A DNA stretch of 43,349 bases from Dimargaris cristalligena (lineage: Eukaryota > Kickxellomycota > Dimargaritomycetes > Dimargaritales > Dimargaritaceae): contig JANBQC010000199.1 of the NCBI GenBank assembly GCA_027576995.1, positions 1 through 43,349 on the forward strand, written 5' to 3'. A model generated the notes under the pieces. It did not search any database. It saw only the letters and a list, made by a program, of their open reading frames with translations, and was not told where the DNA came from. The translations under genes were made by a program, and so were the position numbers. How positions within the stretch are numbered: position 1 is the first letter of the stretch; every line of letters begins with the position of its first letter. Below, piece by piece: positions 12,501 through 23,414 of this stretch.

Positions 12501-13280
12501 TAGGATACGAGGCTATCCCATCGGTAATGATCACATTATGATTGGTCACAGGGCATCTAACTGACTGGGCAGTCGTGCCATTTCCCAATAGCTGTCCACA
12601 TTGTGAAACAAAAGTGGCTCTTGGCTGATAGTTGAGGAAACTCACAGTGGTCAATGGTTACACGGAGATAGGGGACGTGCATGCCCGCCAGTCCTTAAGC
12701 AGGGAGCCTAGATTAAACAGAACGTAGATTTGAAGGTAAGGCCGAACGGTGAGGTGGATAGGGTTGTAGGTAGTGCGTTATATCGGCTTGGGAGGGGTGA
12801 AGCGAAGGGAACAGACTCTAAACTGATGCCGAACAATGCCGTTTAGTTTTCCAGCGTAACAGTGGCTCAGGCTCCACCCTGCTGGCTTTGCAAAAACGGT
12901 ATCTAGAATTAATTGAAGTTACACGGGTGTAAAAGAGAAGACTCGCCGTTTCCCCGTTGTTTTTGTATGAAACATAAAAAGGGGTTTATAAATGCAATTG
13001 TCCATACCAAAAGAGATCGTATCTAAAATGTACATTGTGCGACGATATGCCCAACTCTAGACATAGGTTAGATACATTAATCGCAATATGGTCATCACAG
13101 GGCAATCGCTGTGATGTTTTTAGGTGAATTTCAAACCAGACGTGTAGGCCAACCGTATCGGGTGCCTCAAGTTACATTCAGCAGGTTGACTGGGGTAAAG
13201 CCGTGTCCCCCGCAGGCTCTTTGCATTTAATTTCCACACTATTCCTCTAGAAAAAAAAGGGGGGCCTAGGTCTACGTTAG

Positions 13281-13288
13281 TATAAATA
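13281..13288 (+). promoter_or_regulatory. TATA box of the secreted-protein gene
   Basis: TATAAATA lies 212 nt upstream of the ATG at 13493. It is followed by a long C/T-rich leader (about 13290-13490), which fits a 5' UTR of roughly 180 nt. Confidence 0.55.
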
Positions 13289-13492
13289 TTGCCTCCACCC
13301 CCTCTCCTCAGCCCAATCGCTACCCATCCATCTCTATTGTGTTGCCATCTGCACCATTTTGCCATTGTTCACCACCTTTACTTACACTAGTCCCTTATCA
13401 CCGACTCTCTCACCATCCGCCCCCTTCCGCTCCTATATCCCTGGACTGCCGACCAATAGTTTACCTCAACAACCCGCTCCCACTAGTCAAAT

Positions 13493-14155
13493 ATGAAGAT
13501 CCAATTTACCCTGACCATTTTATCTTTAGTGGTCTTATCCACTACCGCTGCTCCGGCGACCCAAGATAGTCCGATCCATTCGACCCCAAACGACGCTCCT
13601 ACCACCCCTTTACCCGTTTTTAAGCGCCCTACAGAGTACCATTTGGATAACGCGGCGTGTGATACCCCGTCGATGCTCGCAAACCTGGGAATTCAGCCGA
13701 TGGCCGATAGTACGGCCGGCCCCTTCGCCTTTACAGAGGAACCCGAAGGTTCTGAACCCAACGTGATTGATCATATGCCGTGCAATAGTCAGTTGCCTAT
13801 TGGAAACCGCCCCGTCGCACTTAACACCGAATCCCAGAAGCTCCTAGAGCAGTTCATGAATGGGTACCAACCATTCAAGGGCATTGATGCTGATTTCTTA
13901 AAAATGCATGCCTGGTCAAAGAGCACATCTGCCCATGACGCTCAGGCCAGTGGTGAGAGAATTGCCCCCGTTTCCGAACCCTCCATTGATTTAGGGGCCT
14001 CCAAAATTATGGCGGAATTTGTGCAAGAAAACCCCCAGTTTAAAAACTTGAAGCCCGGCTACTTGCCAAAGGATGGCCCTAAGAGTCTGAACCATCATCT
14101 TCCTGAGGGTTCCATCGATTTGGGGACCCGTTTCCCAGGGAATAAATTCCAATAA
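13493..14155 (+). CDS. Small secreted protein of unknown function
   Basis: A 220-aa, ATG-initiated, apparently intronless frame. Residues 1-19 form a clear signal peptide: Lys2, then the hydrophobic run FTLTILSLVVL, then STTAAPA, with likely cleavage around the two Ala residues before Pro. The mature part is acidic and Pro/Ser/Asn-rich. It has only two Cys, in NAACDTP and HMPCNSQ, which could form one disulfide. Two short C-terminal segments repeat the motif SIDLG: residues around PSIDLGASK, and around GSIDLGTRF near the end. No catalytic motif or transmembrane segment is visible. A TATA box lies upstream and a possible AATAAA polyadenylation signal is at 14329-14334. It could be a cell-wall or effector-type secreted protein. 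I do not recognise a family. Confidence 0.75.
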   Translation: MKIQFTLTILSLVVLSTTAAPATQDSPIHSTPNDAPTTPLPVFKRPTEYHLDNAACDTPSMLANLGIQPMADSTAGPFAFTEEPEGSEPNVIDHMPCNSQLPIGNRPVALNTESQKLLEQFMNGYQPFKGIDADFLKMHAWSKSTSAHDAQASGERIAPVSEPSIDLGASKIMAEFVQENPQFKNLKPGYLPKDGPKSLNHHLPEGSIDLGTRFPGNKFQ

Positions 14156-15450
14156 TTCCAGCAAGATAAATTGCTTCAAGGAATATTTAGAATAGCCGAG
14201 ACTCAAAAGAATAGTTAGCCATAATTAACAATGTTAATTATTACCCCCACACACATATATATATATATAGACTTTTTTTCTAGACTTACTTTAGAGCAAT
14301 ATATCTTTTTTTTTTACTAAAGCTTTCGAATAAACTAGTAGATGGTACACTGTATCTCTACGACAATAATATTGACAAACCTGTGTTTATCCGACTATCG
14401 TCTAATAATAATAAGTCTGTTTCTACTGGTCTGACAACTTGGGTGGTGGTAATTAAGGCCTCGGTATAGTCGGAGTATAGGTCGTCAACCCAGCTTGACC
14501 CTGTTTTTTCTATCGTGGCAAGGTCACCTAGTTGAAGCTGCATAATAATATTGCTATCCAACCACTCCTTTACAGGACTAACCTTAGTGACATGTGACTG
14601 TATAAATTAATAGAGTATCCGTTAATCGTTTCTCAAAGAATACTGACGCCATTTTTCTGGCCTTTGAATCTGGCCACATCAGGTATTAAATTGACCTGGC
14701 TATATAAGCAGAAGTTCGTATACCGAGTCTGACTTTACTGGCCGAAAATAGGTGCATCTTCAAAACCATTAAATAGAGGTATTCAAAATACGTTTCTAAA
14801 TAGCAAAGGGGGCTGACCACGCACTCAGTCCTTAAAGTGGTTGCTAATGAGGGAATGTGGGTTATTGGAATGGAAACAGGGGGGGCTCTTGGTTTTATAC
14901 TTGAAGCCTACCTAATAATCAATCGAGGGAGATGTGTTTTGGTGTTGTTTACATAGATTTCGAAGCTACACTTATATATAGTAGGGGCTGGATAATGGGT
15001 GAGGAAGAAATCTCCCATTGGACCAGGCAGAGGGAGCCAAAAGGCCTCATGACGGTCAAACTAATTACCAATCAGTCATTGAAGCTGTGTAATTCATACA
15101 TATTGGGAAATCCCTGATACTCATGTGTTTCGGGGGCTTTCAGTGGGAAACGACTCGACGGGAGTAAATCGATTGTTTCTGGTTTGGTTAGGAAGCCCCG
15201 CTGTTCCGTTTCCCAGCTCCCGTTACTTTCATTTGCGATGAGTCAGTCCATTTTGATAATTACCCTCGGTCGGCTCGTAAAAGCAGAGTCGCCAAGGCTT
15301 ACTGCAACATGGCACTCACTCTCTCTTTTTTATTCCGCTTCAACACCCACGACTTTCCACCCGTTACTCAATATGTGTTTGCGCATTGCACCACCCTTCC
15401 AACTACGTTGAATAAGTTTGTTACCCTCCCCATTCCCTCGTTTCACCACC
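14156..15450. other. Intergenic region
   Basis: This holds the 3' flank of the secreted-protein gene, with a (TA)n run near 14257-14269, T-rich stretches and AATAAA at 14329. It also holds the upstream region of the 773-aa protein gene. No supported gene is seen. Confidence 0.5.
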
Positions 15451-17902
15451 ATGAATTCCGGCAGTGGGCCCGTCGCTGACAGTAGCCAGACCTTGAACGA
15501 AGTGTCGGTCGGCAACCATTTCGACACAGACACCCACACCATAATGCAGGAGGGTAAGTATAGTGTAACCCGCTTATTTGCGCAACGGCCACTTATGGAA
15601 GAATGGTGCATTATCTAACGAGTTATGCAATACCCTCATTAACGTATATTACCCGGTCCGTTGGTAACTTCATTTTACTCTAGAATTGACGGACTGCGTG
15701 TCCAAAAGATACAGCGCCGTTATTGAAGCGTATACCAATTGGCGCGATAACGAAAACTACGTGCGCCGGGTCCGAGGGCGGCCCGAAATCACACTGAAGG
15801 ACCTTGCCTTCTTCCGCCTCCTATCCAACGAAAAGCTGGACCCGTCCTACCAGACTATTTTGGAATACTTTATCTATAATCCCGACCATTTGCGAGACGC
15901 TTTTCACGGATTGGAGTCCAGCCCCCCCGGCAGTCTGTGGTCGTTGTATTTTGAATTGTGTACCCATCCGGCAATTCCCGCTTTTATCCAGCAGAGCCAT
16001 TTCCGCGCCGCCTTTTCGGTCTCCGCCATTACTTTGGAATGCATGTACGACATTCTCCATCCGTCCACCTTGGCCTCGCCGGCGCTGACCTTATTGATAG
16101 GCGGTATCCAGCAACTTATTTTGGATCATTTCTGTTCGGGCCGCTCGGCATTCATTAATCCCCGGAAGGTTCTACGCGAGAGCCCCGACTGGCCCGTCCA
16201 TGATCCCATCGAGCAGAAAATCCTGCTCAGCCGGTCCAGCGAGGAAATATACGCCAATCCCCGGATTCGGTATACCATCCTTCAGAATTTATCCTGCCAT
16301 TTGTTATTTTTGGCCAACTTTTTCGATGGGTTTAAAGCCATGGTTCACGACTTTCCCTACTCTTTCCGGTGGATGGTCAAGCAATTCATCCGGCTGAATA
16401 TAGTCACCGTACCCCGCGACGAATCTGTGCAGTACTTTAAGTTTATCTATGACTTGGTCGGCCTTATTCCTATGCACTTGTTTACGGTGGTGCTCGACAA
16501 GACCGTCGATTCCTCGCTAATGGACGATTTTTTGGACCTTCTGGATATTGTATTTGGCACCCATGTGCGAGAGGTTCCGTATATGTTTCTGTTAAGCCCC
16601 TCCATTGACGCGGCTCGGCCGGTTCTCGTTGCCAAAGCCGTGGCGGCCCTGGATGCTTTCATCGACGTCCCCGATGCCCAAGTTCCCGTCGGACCTATCC
16701 CCGATGAGATTGTCGAAATGTTCCGGGGGGATTTTCCGTTTTCCTACCCTATCAGTGAATCACTTGAGATAATTATCGAGCAACTGCATAGCCTGGTACC
16801 GGAAGATAGGCAAAGTAGTTGTCCCTTCTACCTGTCCGCCGAATTGTGCCCCCACGACGTCAGCGATGTTGCCGATTCGTACATCGATGTGCCCATTTCT
16901 TGGAGTCACTACCTCGATACTACTTCCACCTTGGGCTCTCCCAACTACACCTACACGTTTGATAGGACTCCAACCTTATCCATTGGCCTCGAGAACACCA
17001 TCTTAAACCCATCTGACCCAAGTTACAGCCAACTTCCTGGTTATTTGAGTGACCCACTCATGATATTCCAGCGGATGGCATCCCACGCCAACCCACCGTC
17101 TGCTACACTTTTCCTGGACTTTAATGGCTCTGGGTCCACGGATGCCCCGAATTCGCTAGTCCATGATACGAATCGGACCTTGGCCCGGAATTCCCCCACC
17201 TCCCTGTTGGTCAAACAGCGGTATGATATGTTTTGTGTGGGACCCTACCATTACCGTGATTTGTATGTCACACTACGCCTGTACCAGGGGGTCTTCGAGT
17301 GCGCATCCATCAATAGTTTCGTATCTCTTAATCAGGTCAACTCCCTTCTGCGTCTGCCCCCGTTACTCCGGCGGGTGTCCCCGGCGTTTGTACTGCGCTG
17401 GTCTACCGCCCGAGGATCACTCGACCATTACACGCCTACATCCTTTGCGCGGCCCTTGGGCCATTCGGGGAATAAACCACCTAATTCGTGGCCGGACTTG
17501 TCGGTGATCAATCCCCTGGACCACCCGTGGGCCCGGTATCGCCTAGCCAAACTGGTCAAAACCGGGGTCATTGACATCAGTAATGACGGTAATGATTCAG
17601 CGGTGCCCTACAACCACCAATCGCAGAGTATCACCTCTAAATACCCCCAAATTACCAACTACCCCTGTATTCATTTTAATAGTCTACGTCTCCTTGTGGT
17701 TTCCTTTGACCCAAGCTGCTATGTTTTGTACATTTACTGCTCCAAGAATTGCTTCGCCCCACGATCCAAGGTCCTGATGCTCGATAGTTTTGCCGGTCAA
17801 TCCGATTGGACCTGGACCTGGGATCTCCTGGTTTTCGACATGATGAAATTACAACCATTTCTGAGCTGTGTTATGCAGCATACGTTTGTGGAGCAGCTTT
17901 GA
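15451..17902 (+). CDS. Two-exon protein of unknown family (773 aa)
   Basis: The long frame 15686-17902 begins with TTG, not ATG. A splice model repairs this. Exon 1 is 15451-15553 (ACCACC before the ATG). The intron is 15554-15683 (GTAAGT donor, CTCTAG acceptor, 130 nt). Exon 2 is 15684-17902. Exon 1 supplies 34 codons plus one base and the junction codon GAA is in frame, giving 773 aa. The N-terminal 30 residues are polar (MNSGSGPVAD). The body is rich in Leu, Phe, Tyr and Pro, looks mainly helical to about residue 370, and then becomes Pro/Ser/Tyr-rich. No signal peptide, clear membrane segment or catalytic motif is visible. I do not recognise it. It is probably specific to the lineage. The gene ends with TGA. 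Confidence 0.75.
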
Positions 17903-19119
17903 CCGGTTATATTTACTATTTGTATGTGTTTATTAATCAGATATTGTTTACCTATCTCGCCTATTTGGTTATAAATCGGCATTCTATGTTGTCGCAATGG
18001 TTAACCGCTCGAAGCTGCTTTCGGATCCATTAGATTTGAACTTACTTTACTGGCGATGTTATTGACTGGGATTTGTTAGTACTGGGGGGGTATTCAATTT
18101 ATATTGAACGTGCTTTGGCGTGGGGTATTTAAAGGAGTGGGCAAATATACCAGACATTAGTTACTGGTTCCAAGGCGAAATTTTATGTCAGTCTTGGATA
18201 ATGGGGGATGGTTATCGCCAAACATGATATTGGAGTAGGGTTAAAATAATCTAACGAGTTACCTATAATTGTATGCTTATTAGAGGCATCGAGTGCCCAG
18301 TGGAGTATCCGTGAACATTATCGCCTGTGTTAATACTGGCTGTCGAGCACCCAGAGAGTCAGCATCACTAGGCGATTAATTACCGTGGTCCCCGGAACTG
18401 ACTGACGAACCCAGGGCCCCAATATTGGCTCGAACCATAGTCAAAGGGTAAGTAAACCTGTGAATTATTTGATGACTGTGCAACCAAAACCCCAACGAGA
18501 TCACATTCGACATATATTATAATTTACAATTGGCGGGCTAATTCATAAAGTTCGCTGCAATTGACCAAGGCCGTTCAATGTTTGGTTAGTTGAGGAAATG
18601 TATGCGATTTTGTAGTGGGGGATATAGCTGAATCGTAAACTGGATCAGTCCAAACCTAAATACAACTTTCGGGGCCTTTATATAAATGCCATAACATCTG
18701 TTTTCGTTTATCAAATATTCAATTTCCTTTTCGGCGCCTATTATCATACCTACCAAGGCTTCCAGGGCCAAACTCCTTAAACATTTAACTGCATTCCATG
18801 ATATAACGAACCAACGGCACTATTTGTTAGCGTTCGGTTCAAATTCGCCATGCTTTACCACTGTAAGACCTTAGCGCATAATAGGTTTTATTAATAAACT
18901 ATATTACCGTTGGTACCATGTATCCATATTCACAACCAACTACACATGGGTCCCTGATTTCACGTCCCCAGGTTACCAGACTAAACACTCATAAATAAAT
19001 AGGAATCAAGAAAAAAGCACGCCCTTGGTCGATATTCTCAGTGGAAACATTAACAATAGTTTAAGGTAGTAACACCGGTTAATAAATTCAAAAGGTATGA
19101 TCAAAATAGTACTCCCTGC
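17903..19119. other. Intergenic region between convergent genes
   Basis: This is the shared 3' flank of the 773-aa gene (rightward) and ALG6 (leftward). It is AT-rich, with only short frames and no supported gene, RNA or repeat. Confidence 0.5.
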
Positions 19120-20909
19120 TTAGGCGCGCTTTTTACGAGGTGTAGTTCGGCCCAATGATTTAAGTCGAGAGTTAGTGGTCGAGGCGGATCTGGAAGTTAA
19201 ATTAGATCCGAGGAGCCGGTAATTTAGATACAGAAAGCTGAGGCCAAACAGGCCGCAGGAGAGCAGTACGTTGGCTACAATGTAGATGTGTGGGTAGCGG
19301 GCGGGTGGGGGCACTAGGGCATCCAACAAGTGGATACTCAGCATGGTGGTAAAGACGGCGTAGATTGCTCGGCGCAGAGGCACATTGGGGATGTTGAAGG
19401 GGAAGCCACCCAGCCAGTTCCAAAACAAAGTGCAGACAGCGTGGGACAGGACAATTTCATCGCGTTGGAGGAGAGTGTACATGCTGTGTATCGGAATCGA
19501 ATAAAGCCAGGCAAAAAATACCGGGGAAGGGTATAAGCATATTGTTAAAACCGAAACATGGTCGTGGCTGGTGGTGGGGATCTTTCAGGGGCCTATCCAA
19601 AGGAATGGCTAATGTGAGAATAAGTAGGGCGGTATGAAAGGATCTCTGGCCATCTTCCAAATTCCGGGACCAACCACCCAAAGTATACCTACCTAAATAC
19701 AGCGACATTGACGAAGAAGAAAGCAAATGTTCGTTCCCGGTCCATTAAAAGCGTGATAGGAAGTGCCGGGAGGAGGATGGATTTCTCGTGCACCTGGAAG
19801 GCGAATAAGAAGAAGGCCAGGGCCGAAATGGCCAGCGCGTACAAGAAGCGGGGCAGCGTTGGGCGACGGGCGACGGCGTAGCAGGCGGGCAGTAGGGCTG
19901 CTAGCGTTACAGCGGCGCTTAATTTCACCAGGGCCTCCTGCTTCCACACGTGACGGAGTTTTAGGACCACATTGGACGCACACCAAAAATTGGCCACTTT
20001 ATCTTCGTAGAGGCCCCGATCTACGGGAAAGATCCGCTGTAGCACCTGGCTCAGCTGGGCCCAGGAACCTAGGAACGGGCCGAAGCAAATCGCGGTGGTC
20101 AGGGCAACGGTGAGACCCAGTTTGACGAAGAGTTGGATACCCCGGGGGCCCTGAAAGCACTTGCCCAATAAAAAGGCGAATACGGCGGGGGCGAAATAGA
20201 GGGCCATTTGCTTGAAGGCCAAGGCTAGGCAGAAACTAATGGCGCCCAGGATATAGAATTGGCGCTGGAAGGCCACCACAGTCCACAGAACCAGGCCCAG
20301 CATCACTGAGTTGTACTGGAAGTGGCCGTGGTCAATTAAAATGAGGGCAGGCTGCAGAAGAATCAGGAGCCAGAGGGTTTGCCGGTGGACCCACTGCACC
20401 GTGTCTGAAGCCGACTTCCCCGCCCGTAAAAATAAGTAGACAGCGGGAACGTAGACGATCAATTCGCAGACCAAGACGGTGGCGCGCATGAACACTTTGC
20501 TATCGGGGGTTTCGATCCCCCGCGACGTATCCAGAGCCACCCAGGTCGGATCGATCCAGTGGGCGATAGCCCCACATAGCCAGGACAGGTAGGCGGAGAG
20601 CGGGGGATAGTCCAGTCGCCAGTAGGTTGGACTATAAAAATACCACTGGTCCACGGGGAGGTGGTACGTGAGTTCCATCCAGTGTCGCTGGGCCTCGTAA
20701 TCGCCGTAGGTCGGCTGCACGCCCCGTCCCGAATAGCTCCCCAGGGTTACGGCCCACCGGACATAAATGGCCAGACCAAGGGTGACGAGACCGGCGGCGG
20801 TTGAAAAACCGGGGGCATGGGCGAAGGCGGTGGCGGCGTAGGTAAACCAGCGTCGGGTGGGCGAAGCGAAGGAATCGCCCAAGGCGGCTGGCTTGCTGGT
20901 AGAGCTCAT
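19120..20909 (-). CDS. ALG6: Dolichyl-P-Glc:Man9GlcNAc2-PP-dolichol alpha-1,3-glucosyltransferase
   Basis: An ER membrane enzyme that adds the first glucose to the lipid-linked Man9GlcNAc2 precursor of N-glycans. Exon 1 is 20909-19693, the intron is 19692-19484 (GTAGGT donor, ACACAG acceptor, 209 nt), and exon 2 is 19483-19120. The junction codon AGC restores the family's NVAVFS-MY-LL-RD block. The product is 526 aa, a normal ALG6 length. Visible hallmarks are TYGDYEAQRHWMELT (67-81), LDYPPLSAY (from 99), DHGHFQYN (193-200), FKQM in the membrane core, and FQVHEKSILLP (from 371). By family comparison, Asp70 in YGDYE probably corresponds to the proposed catalytic base of yeast Alg6. The C-terminus KKRA is a KKxx-type ER retrieval signal. 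The hydrophobicity fits about 11-14 membrane segments. Confidence 0.95.
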
Positions 20910-21623
20910 GGTTAAAAACCGATGGGCCCTTGGTAAGAGTTATGGGTCAACACACCCCACGCACGCAAGGGTTTTAACTTAGAGATACAGTGGTTAGAAC
21001 AACAATGGCAAATGGACGAATTAGTGGAAATACATTTACTTAAAATGGGAGAAAAAGGAAGCAGGAGTGTCCATCTAGAGAAACACAAATTCAGCGTACT
21101 TCAACCCAGGTATATTTCGTTCAGTGGCTTTATGAAGGAAGTCCAGCCTGGCTCTTCTCCCTATACTGCAAACATAGTTATTTACCAATGGCCAATCCCC
21201 CCAGTTAAGTCATGGAAGTCCATAGCCACCATTTCTTCGCTGGCTTCGCTTTTCAATAGTCACTCGGCACTTCAGGAGCTATCCCCTCCCGCGTTCATAC
21301 CAGTTAGACGTCCATAAATTAATAGGCCAATATTTCCTATGTAGCTCAGTCCATTATAATGAAAATATCCCCAGGCTGACCAGTTGCATAAATTCAGTAA
21401 AAATAGCCTTAAACACCCATTTGGTACATCCGCCTATTTCAAATTATCTACAAACACAAAGACTCTAAGCAGCTCTCTCTTCAGTACATTGCGGGTAAAA
21501 ACACCATTGGATATAACTTTCCACTTATAGAGAATAAAATCTTGACAGTCGATTAGTTTATTTAGGAAGAAACTAGATGCCGGAATAATCAGCGTTACAA
21601 AAATAACTACCAAGTGCCATGTA
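20910..21623. other. Intergenic region upstream of ALG6
   Basis: This contains the ALG6 promoter and the 3' flank of the SNAPC3-like gene. A plus-strand frame at 21012-21317 has no recognisable motif and I do not support it as a gene. Confidence 0.45.
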
Positions 21624-23414
21624 TTACCAACCCCCTACATAAGGAAAAACCTTGTATTCGTAAAGCAGTTCACCCTTGTCACCATAGTGAAACAGGTCGT
21701 AGCAATTTTGGCAGAAGAAACACGGGTTTTGCCCGCTGTAGAAGTCATCCGCGGTGACCAGGTCGGAGGGTGCATTGCGGCACATACGGCACCGGTGCCG
21801 TTTTTGGAAACAGCGAAAGCTCTGGCGGGGGTAAACGAGAGCGTTATTCGCATCGTGCAGCGGAATGGGCTTGCGTACATCGGTGATGACCAGCGTATGT
21901 TCACAGTCGCCCTGGTGCATGAACGTATAAGGGGTGAAGAGGTCTAAAGTTAAGTCGGCGAACCGGGTTTGGGACATGGGTTTAGTTTTCAAATTGGCGA
22001 ACTTGGGATCAAACCGGCGGGCATCGGAGGCCTGCACCCAATCGATAATGGGTTGGCTATAGTCGATGGCGTCGGGATCCCGGTCGTCGGAGTAAAAGGT
22101 CTGGTTGATGAAAAAGAAGGAGGCACTAGTTTTCTTCGTGGCGATGTTCGGGTTATCCTTCTTGCCCGAGTAGGAAGCGAAATCGGCCATGCAGAAGAGC
22201 GCGTCCCGCAGGACGGTGAGGTACTGTCGACCTAGGACTTGGAATTCCTGTAGTTTGTTGGTACGACGGTTGCTGAGGTATACGGCGATGTTCAGCACCA
22301 CTTCGTCATCAGCCAGGGGTTCTTCGCCGAGTAAAAGCTCCAGGTCGGAGATGGGCCGCCGGGCGGGTAATTTCTTTTGCCGCCGGACCGTTCGGGCAAT
22401 GGATAAGGGGGTGATTTCCGACTTGGCCGCTTTGGAAAAGGCGTAGTTGATTTCGGGTTTCATGTAGCTGGGTAGGTCAATTTGGTTTTGGTCGTCGAGG
22501 CAGCTAAGGGAGGATCGGTCCATCATTTCGTAGAGTTCCTTGATTTGATCGTCAAACCGCGTCGGATGGGCTAAAGGACCGGTGCTGTCATTCTCGGGTG
22601 GAGTAGGGGGAGCGGCGGGAGTGGGGGTGGGAGCTTTGGTGGTTTTGGATAGGGATTGGTCTTGGACTTGGTGGACATTGGTGCTTGACCCAACAAGGTC
22701 GCTCCCGTTTCTACTGGTAGTGGCTGGGTGGGTCGGTTCCAGGTACATAATTCCGAAGGGACTTGGCGTGCCCATTAGTTTATCGGGTTCCGAAGAGCTT
22801 TCGGGGACTGAAGCTGGCTTCTCCGGTCGTGGGGTTGGGGGTAGAGGGGGTAGTGATTCGACATTGCTCATTTTGGTGCTGATGGCGAGCGGTCTCCGCC
22901 GGGGCGGGGCTTTACCCGCGGGATTTTCGTTGACAAAGCGAAACACGACTGGTACAGCGGACCGGACAGCCGCGGGCGTGCGTTTATTTCTTTTAGCCCG
23001 GGAGTTTCCGCCGGCCGACTCGTCGCTGGGTTCATCGGTAGACGGAGACGGCGGTTCGTTTTGTTTGCGGGATCGCTTGGCCGGGGGGTTGTTGGGTGGG
23101 GTGGCCTCCGGTATCGCGGGAGAGGACACCTTGGGGTCATGCCGGGCCTTGAGACGTAGAAACACGGCGGGCTCCTCAAAACAGGTCGAGGGGAATTGGA
23201 ACGAGTCGTCGAGTTGGCAGCGGGCTTCAATGTCACGGAGGGCAGTGCCGCCCTCCCTGGGGCTAGAGGGCGTCCGTTTTTGGCGCAGCCACACCTCCCG
23301 CTTGGCCTTTATACGGGCCTGCTTCTCCGCATAGGCTTGGGAGTCGGTAATGAAGTCCTTGACGGATACGGTCTGATAGGGCGGATTCAGCCGGCGGTAG
23401 GCTAACGATTCCAT
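21624..23414 (-). CDS. SNAPC3: snRNA-activating protein complex subunit 3 (SNAP50-like)
   Basis: Family role: a core subunit of SNAPc, which binds the proximal sequence element of snRNA promoters used by RNA polymerases II and III. The frame extends upstream to a GTG at 23507, but the first ATG is at 23414 (MESLAYRRLN), giving 596 aa. Residues about 1-320 are Pro/Ser-rich with basic clusters (AKRSRKQ, RAKRNKR) that look like nuclear localisation signals. The conserved half includes LQEFQVLGRQYLTVLRDAL and a C-terminal zinc-binding region: Cys504 and His506 (GDCEH), Cys542/Cys545 (CRMC), Cys565/Cys568/Cys571 (CFFCQNC) and His576 (LFHYGDKG), ending in LLYEYKVFPYVGGW. This is the SNAP50 signature. 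The long disordered N-terminus is larger than in animal proteins. An upstream exon cannot be excluded. Confidence 0.9.
   Translation of the reverse strand: MESLAYRRLNPPYQTVSVKDFITDSQAYAEKQARIKAKREVWLRQKRTPSSPREGGTALRDIEARCQLDDSFQFPSTCFEEPAVFLRLKARHDPKVSSPAIPEATPPNNPPAKRSRKQNEPPSPSTDEPSDESAGGNSRAKRNKRTPAAVRSAVPVVFRFVNENPAGKAPPRRRPLAISTKMSNVESLPPLPPTPRPEKPASVPESSSEPDKLMGTPSPFGIMYLEPTHPATTSRNGSDLVGSSTNVHQVQDQSLSKTTKAPTPTPAAPPTPPENDSTGPLAHPTRFDDQIKELYEMMDRSSLSCLDDQNQIDLPSYMKPEINYAFSKAAKSEITPLSIARTVRRQKKLPARRPISDLELLLGEEPLADDEVVLNIAVYLSNRRTNKLQEFQVLGRQYLTVLRDALFCMADFASYSGKKDNPNIATKKTSASFFFINQTFYSDDRDPDAIDYSQPIIDWVQASDARRFDPKFANLKTKPMSQTRFADLTLDLFTPYTFMHQGDCEHTLVITDVRKPIPLHDANNALVYPRQSFRCFQKRHRCRMCRNAPSDLVTADDFYSGQNPCFFCQNCYDLFHYGDKGELLYEYKVFPYVGGW

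Larger units (their letters stand above)
9018..13492. other. Intergenic region between two divergent genes
   Basis: This holds the upstream regions of the anillin-like gene (leftward) and the secreted-protein gene (rightward). It contains the tandem repeat at 9438-9598 and a (TA)n-rich stretch near 9672-9685. A TATAAATATT block at 11569-11578 resembles the one upstream of the secreted-protein gene. An ATG 44 nt after that block (11622) opens only a 37-codon frame. I see no convincing gene. The remaining open frames are short and mostly lack an ATG start. Confidence 0.5.

Noticed and set aside
18838..18852. GGTTCAAATTC, like a tRNA B box
   Set aside because: No matching A box, acceptor stem or anticodon arm could be built around it. 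Other B-box-like strings (for example near 4745 and 36810) also fail.
22582..23334. 250-codon open frame on the plus strand
   Set aside because: It lies antisense to the low-complexity Pro/Ser-rich half of the SNAPC3-like gene, and its Gly/Ser/Arg composition is what that overlap would produce.
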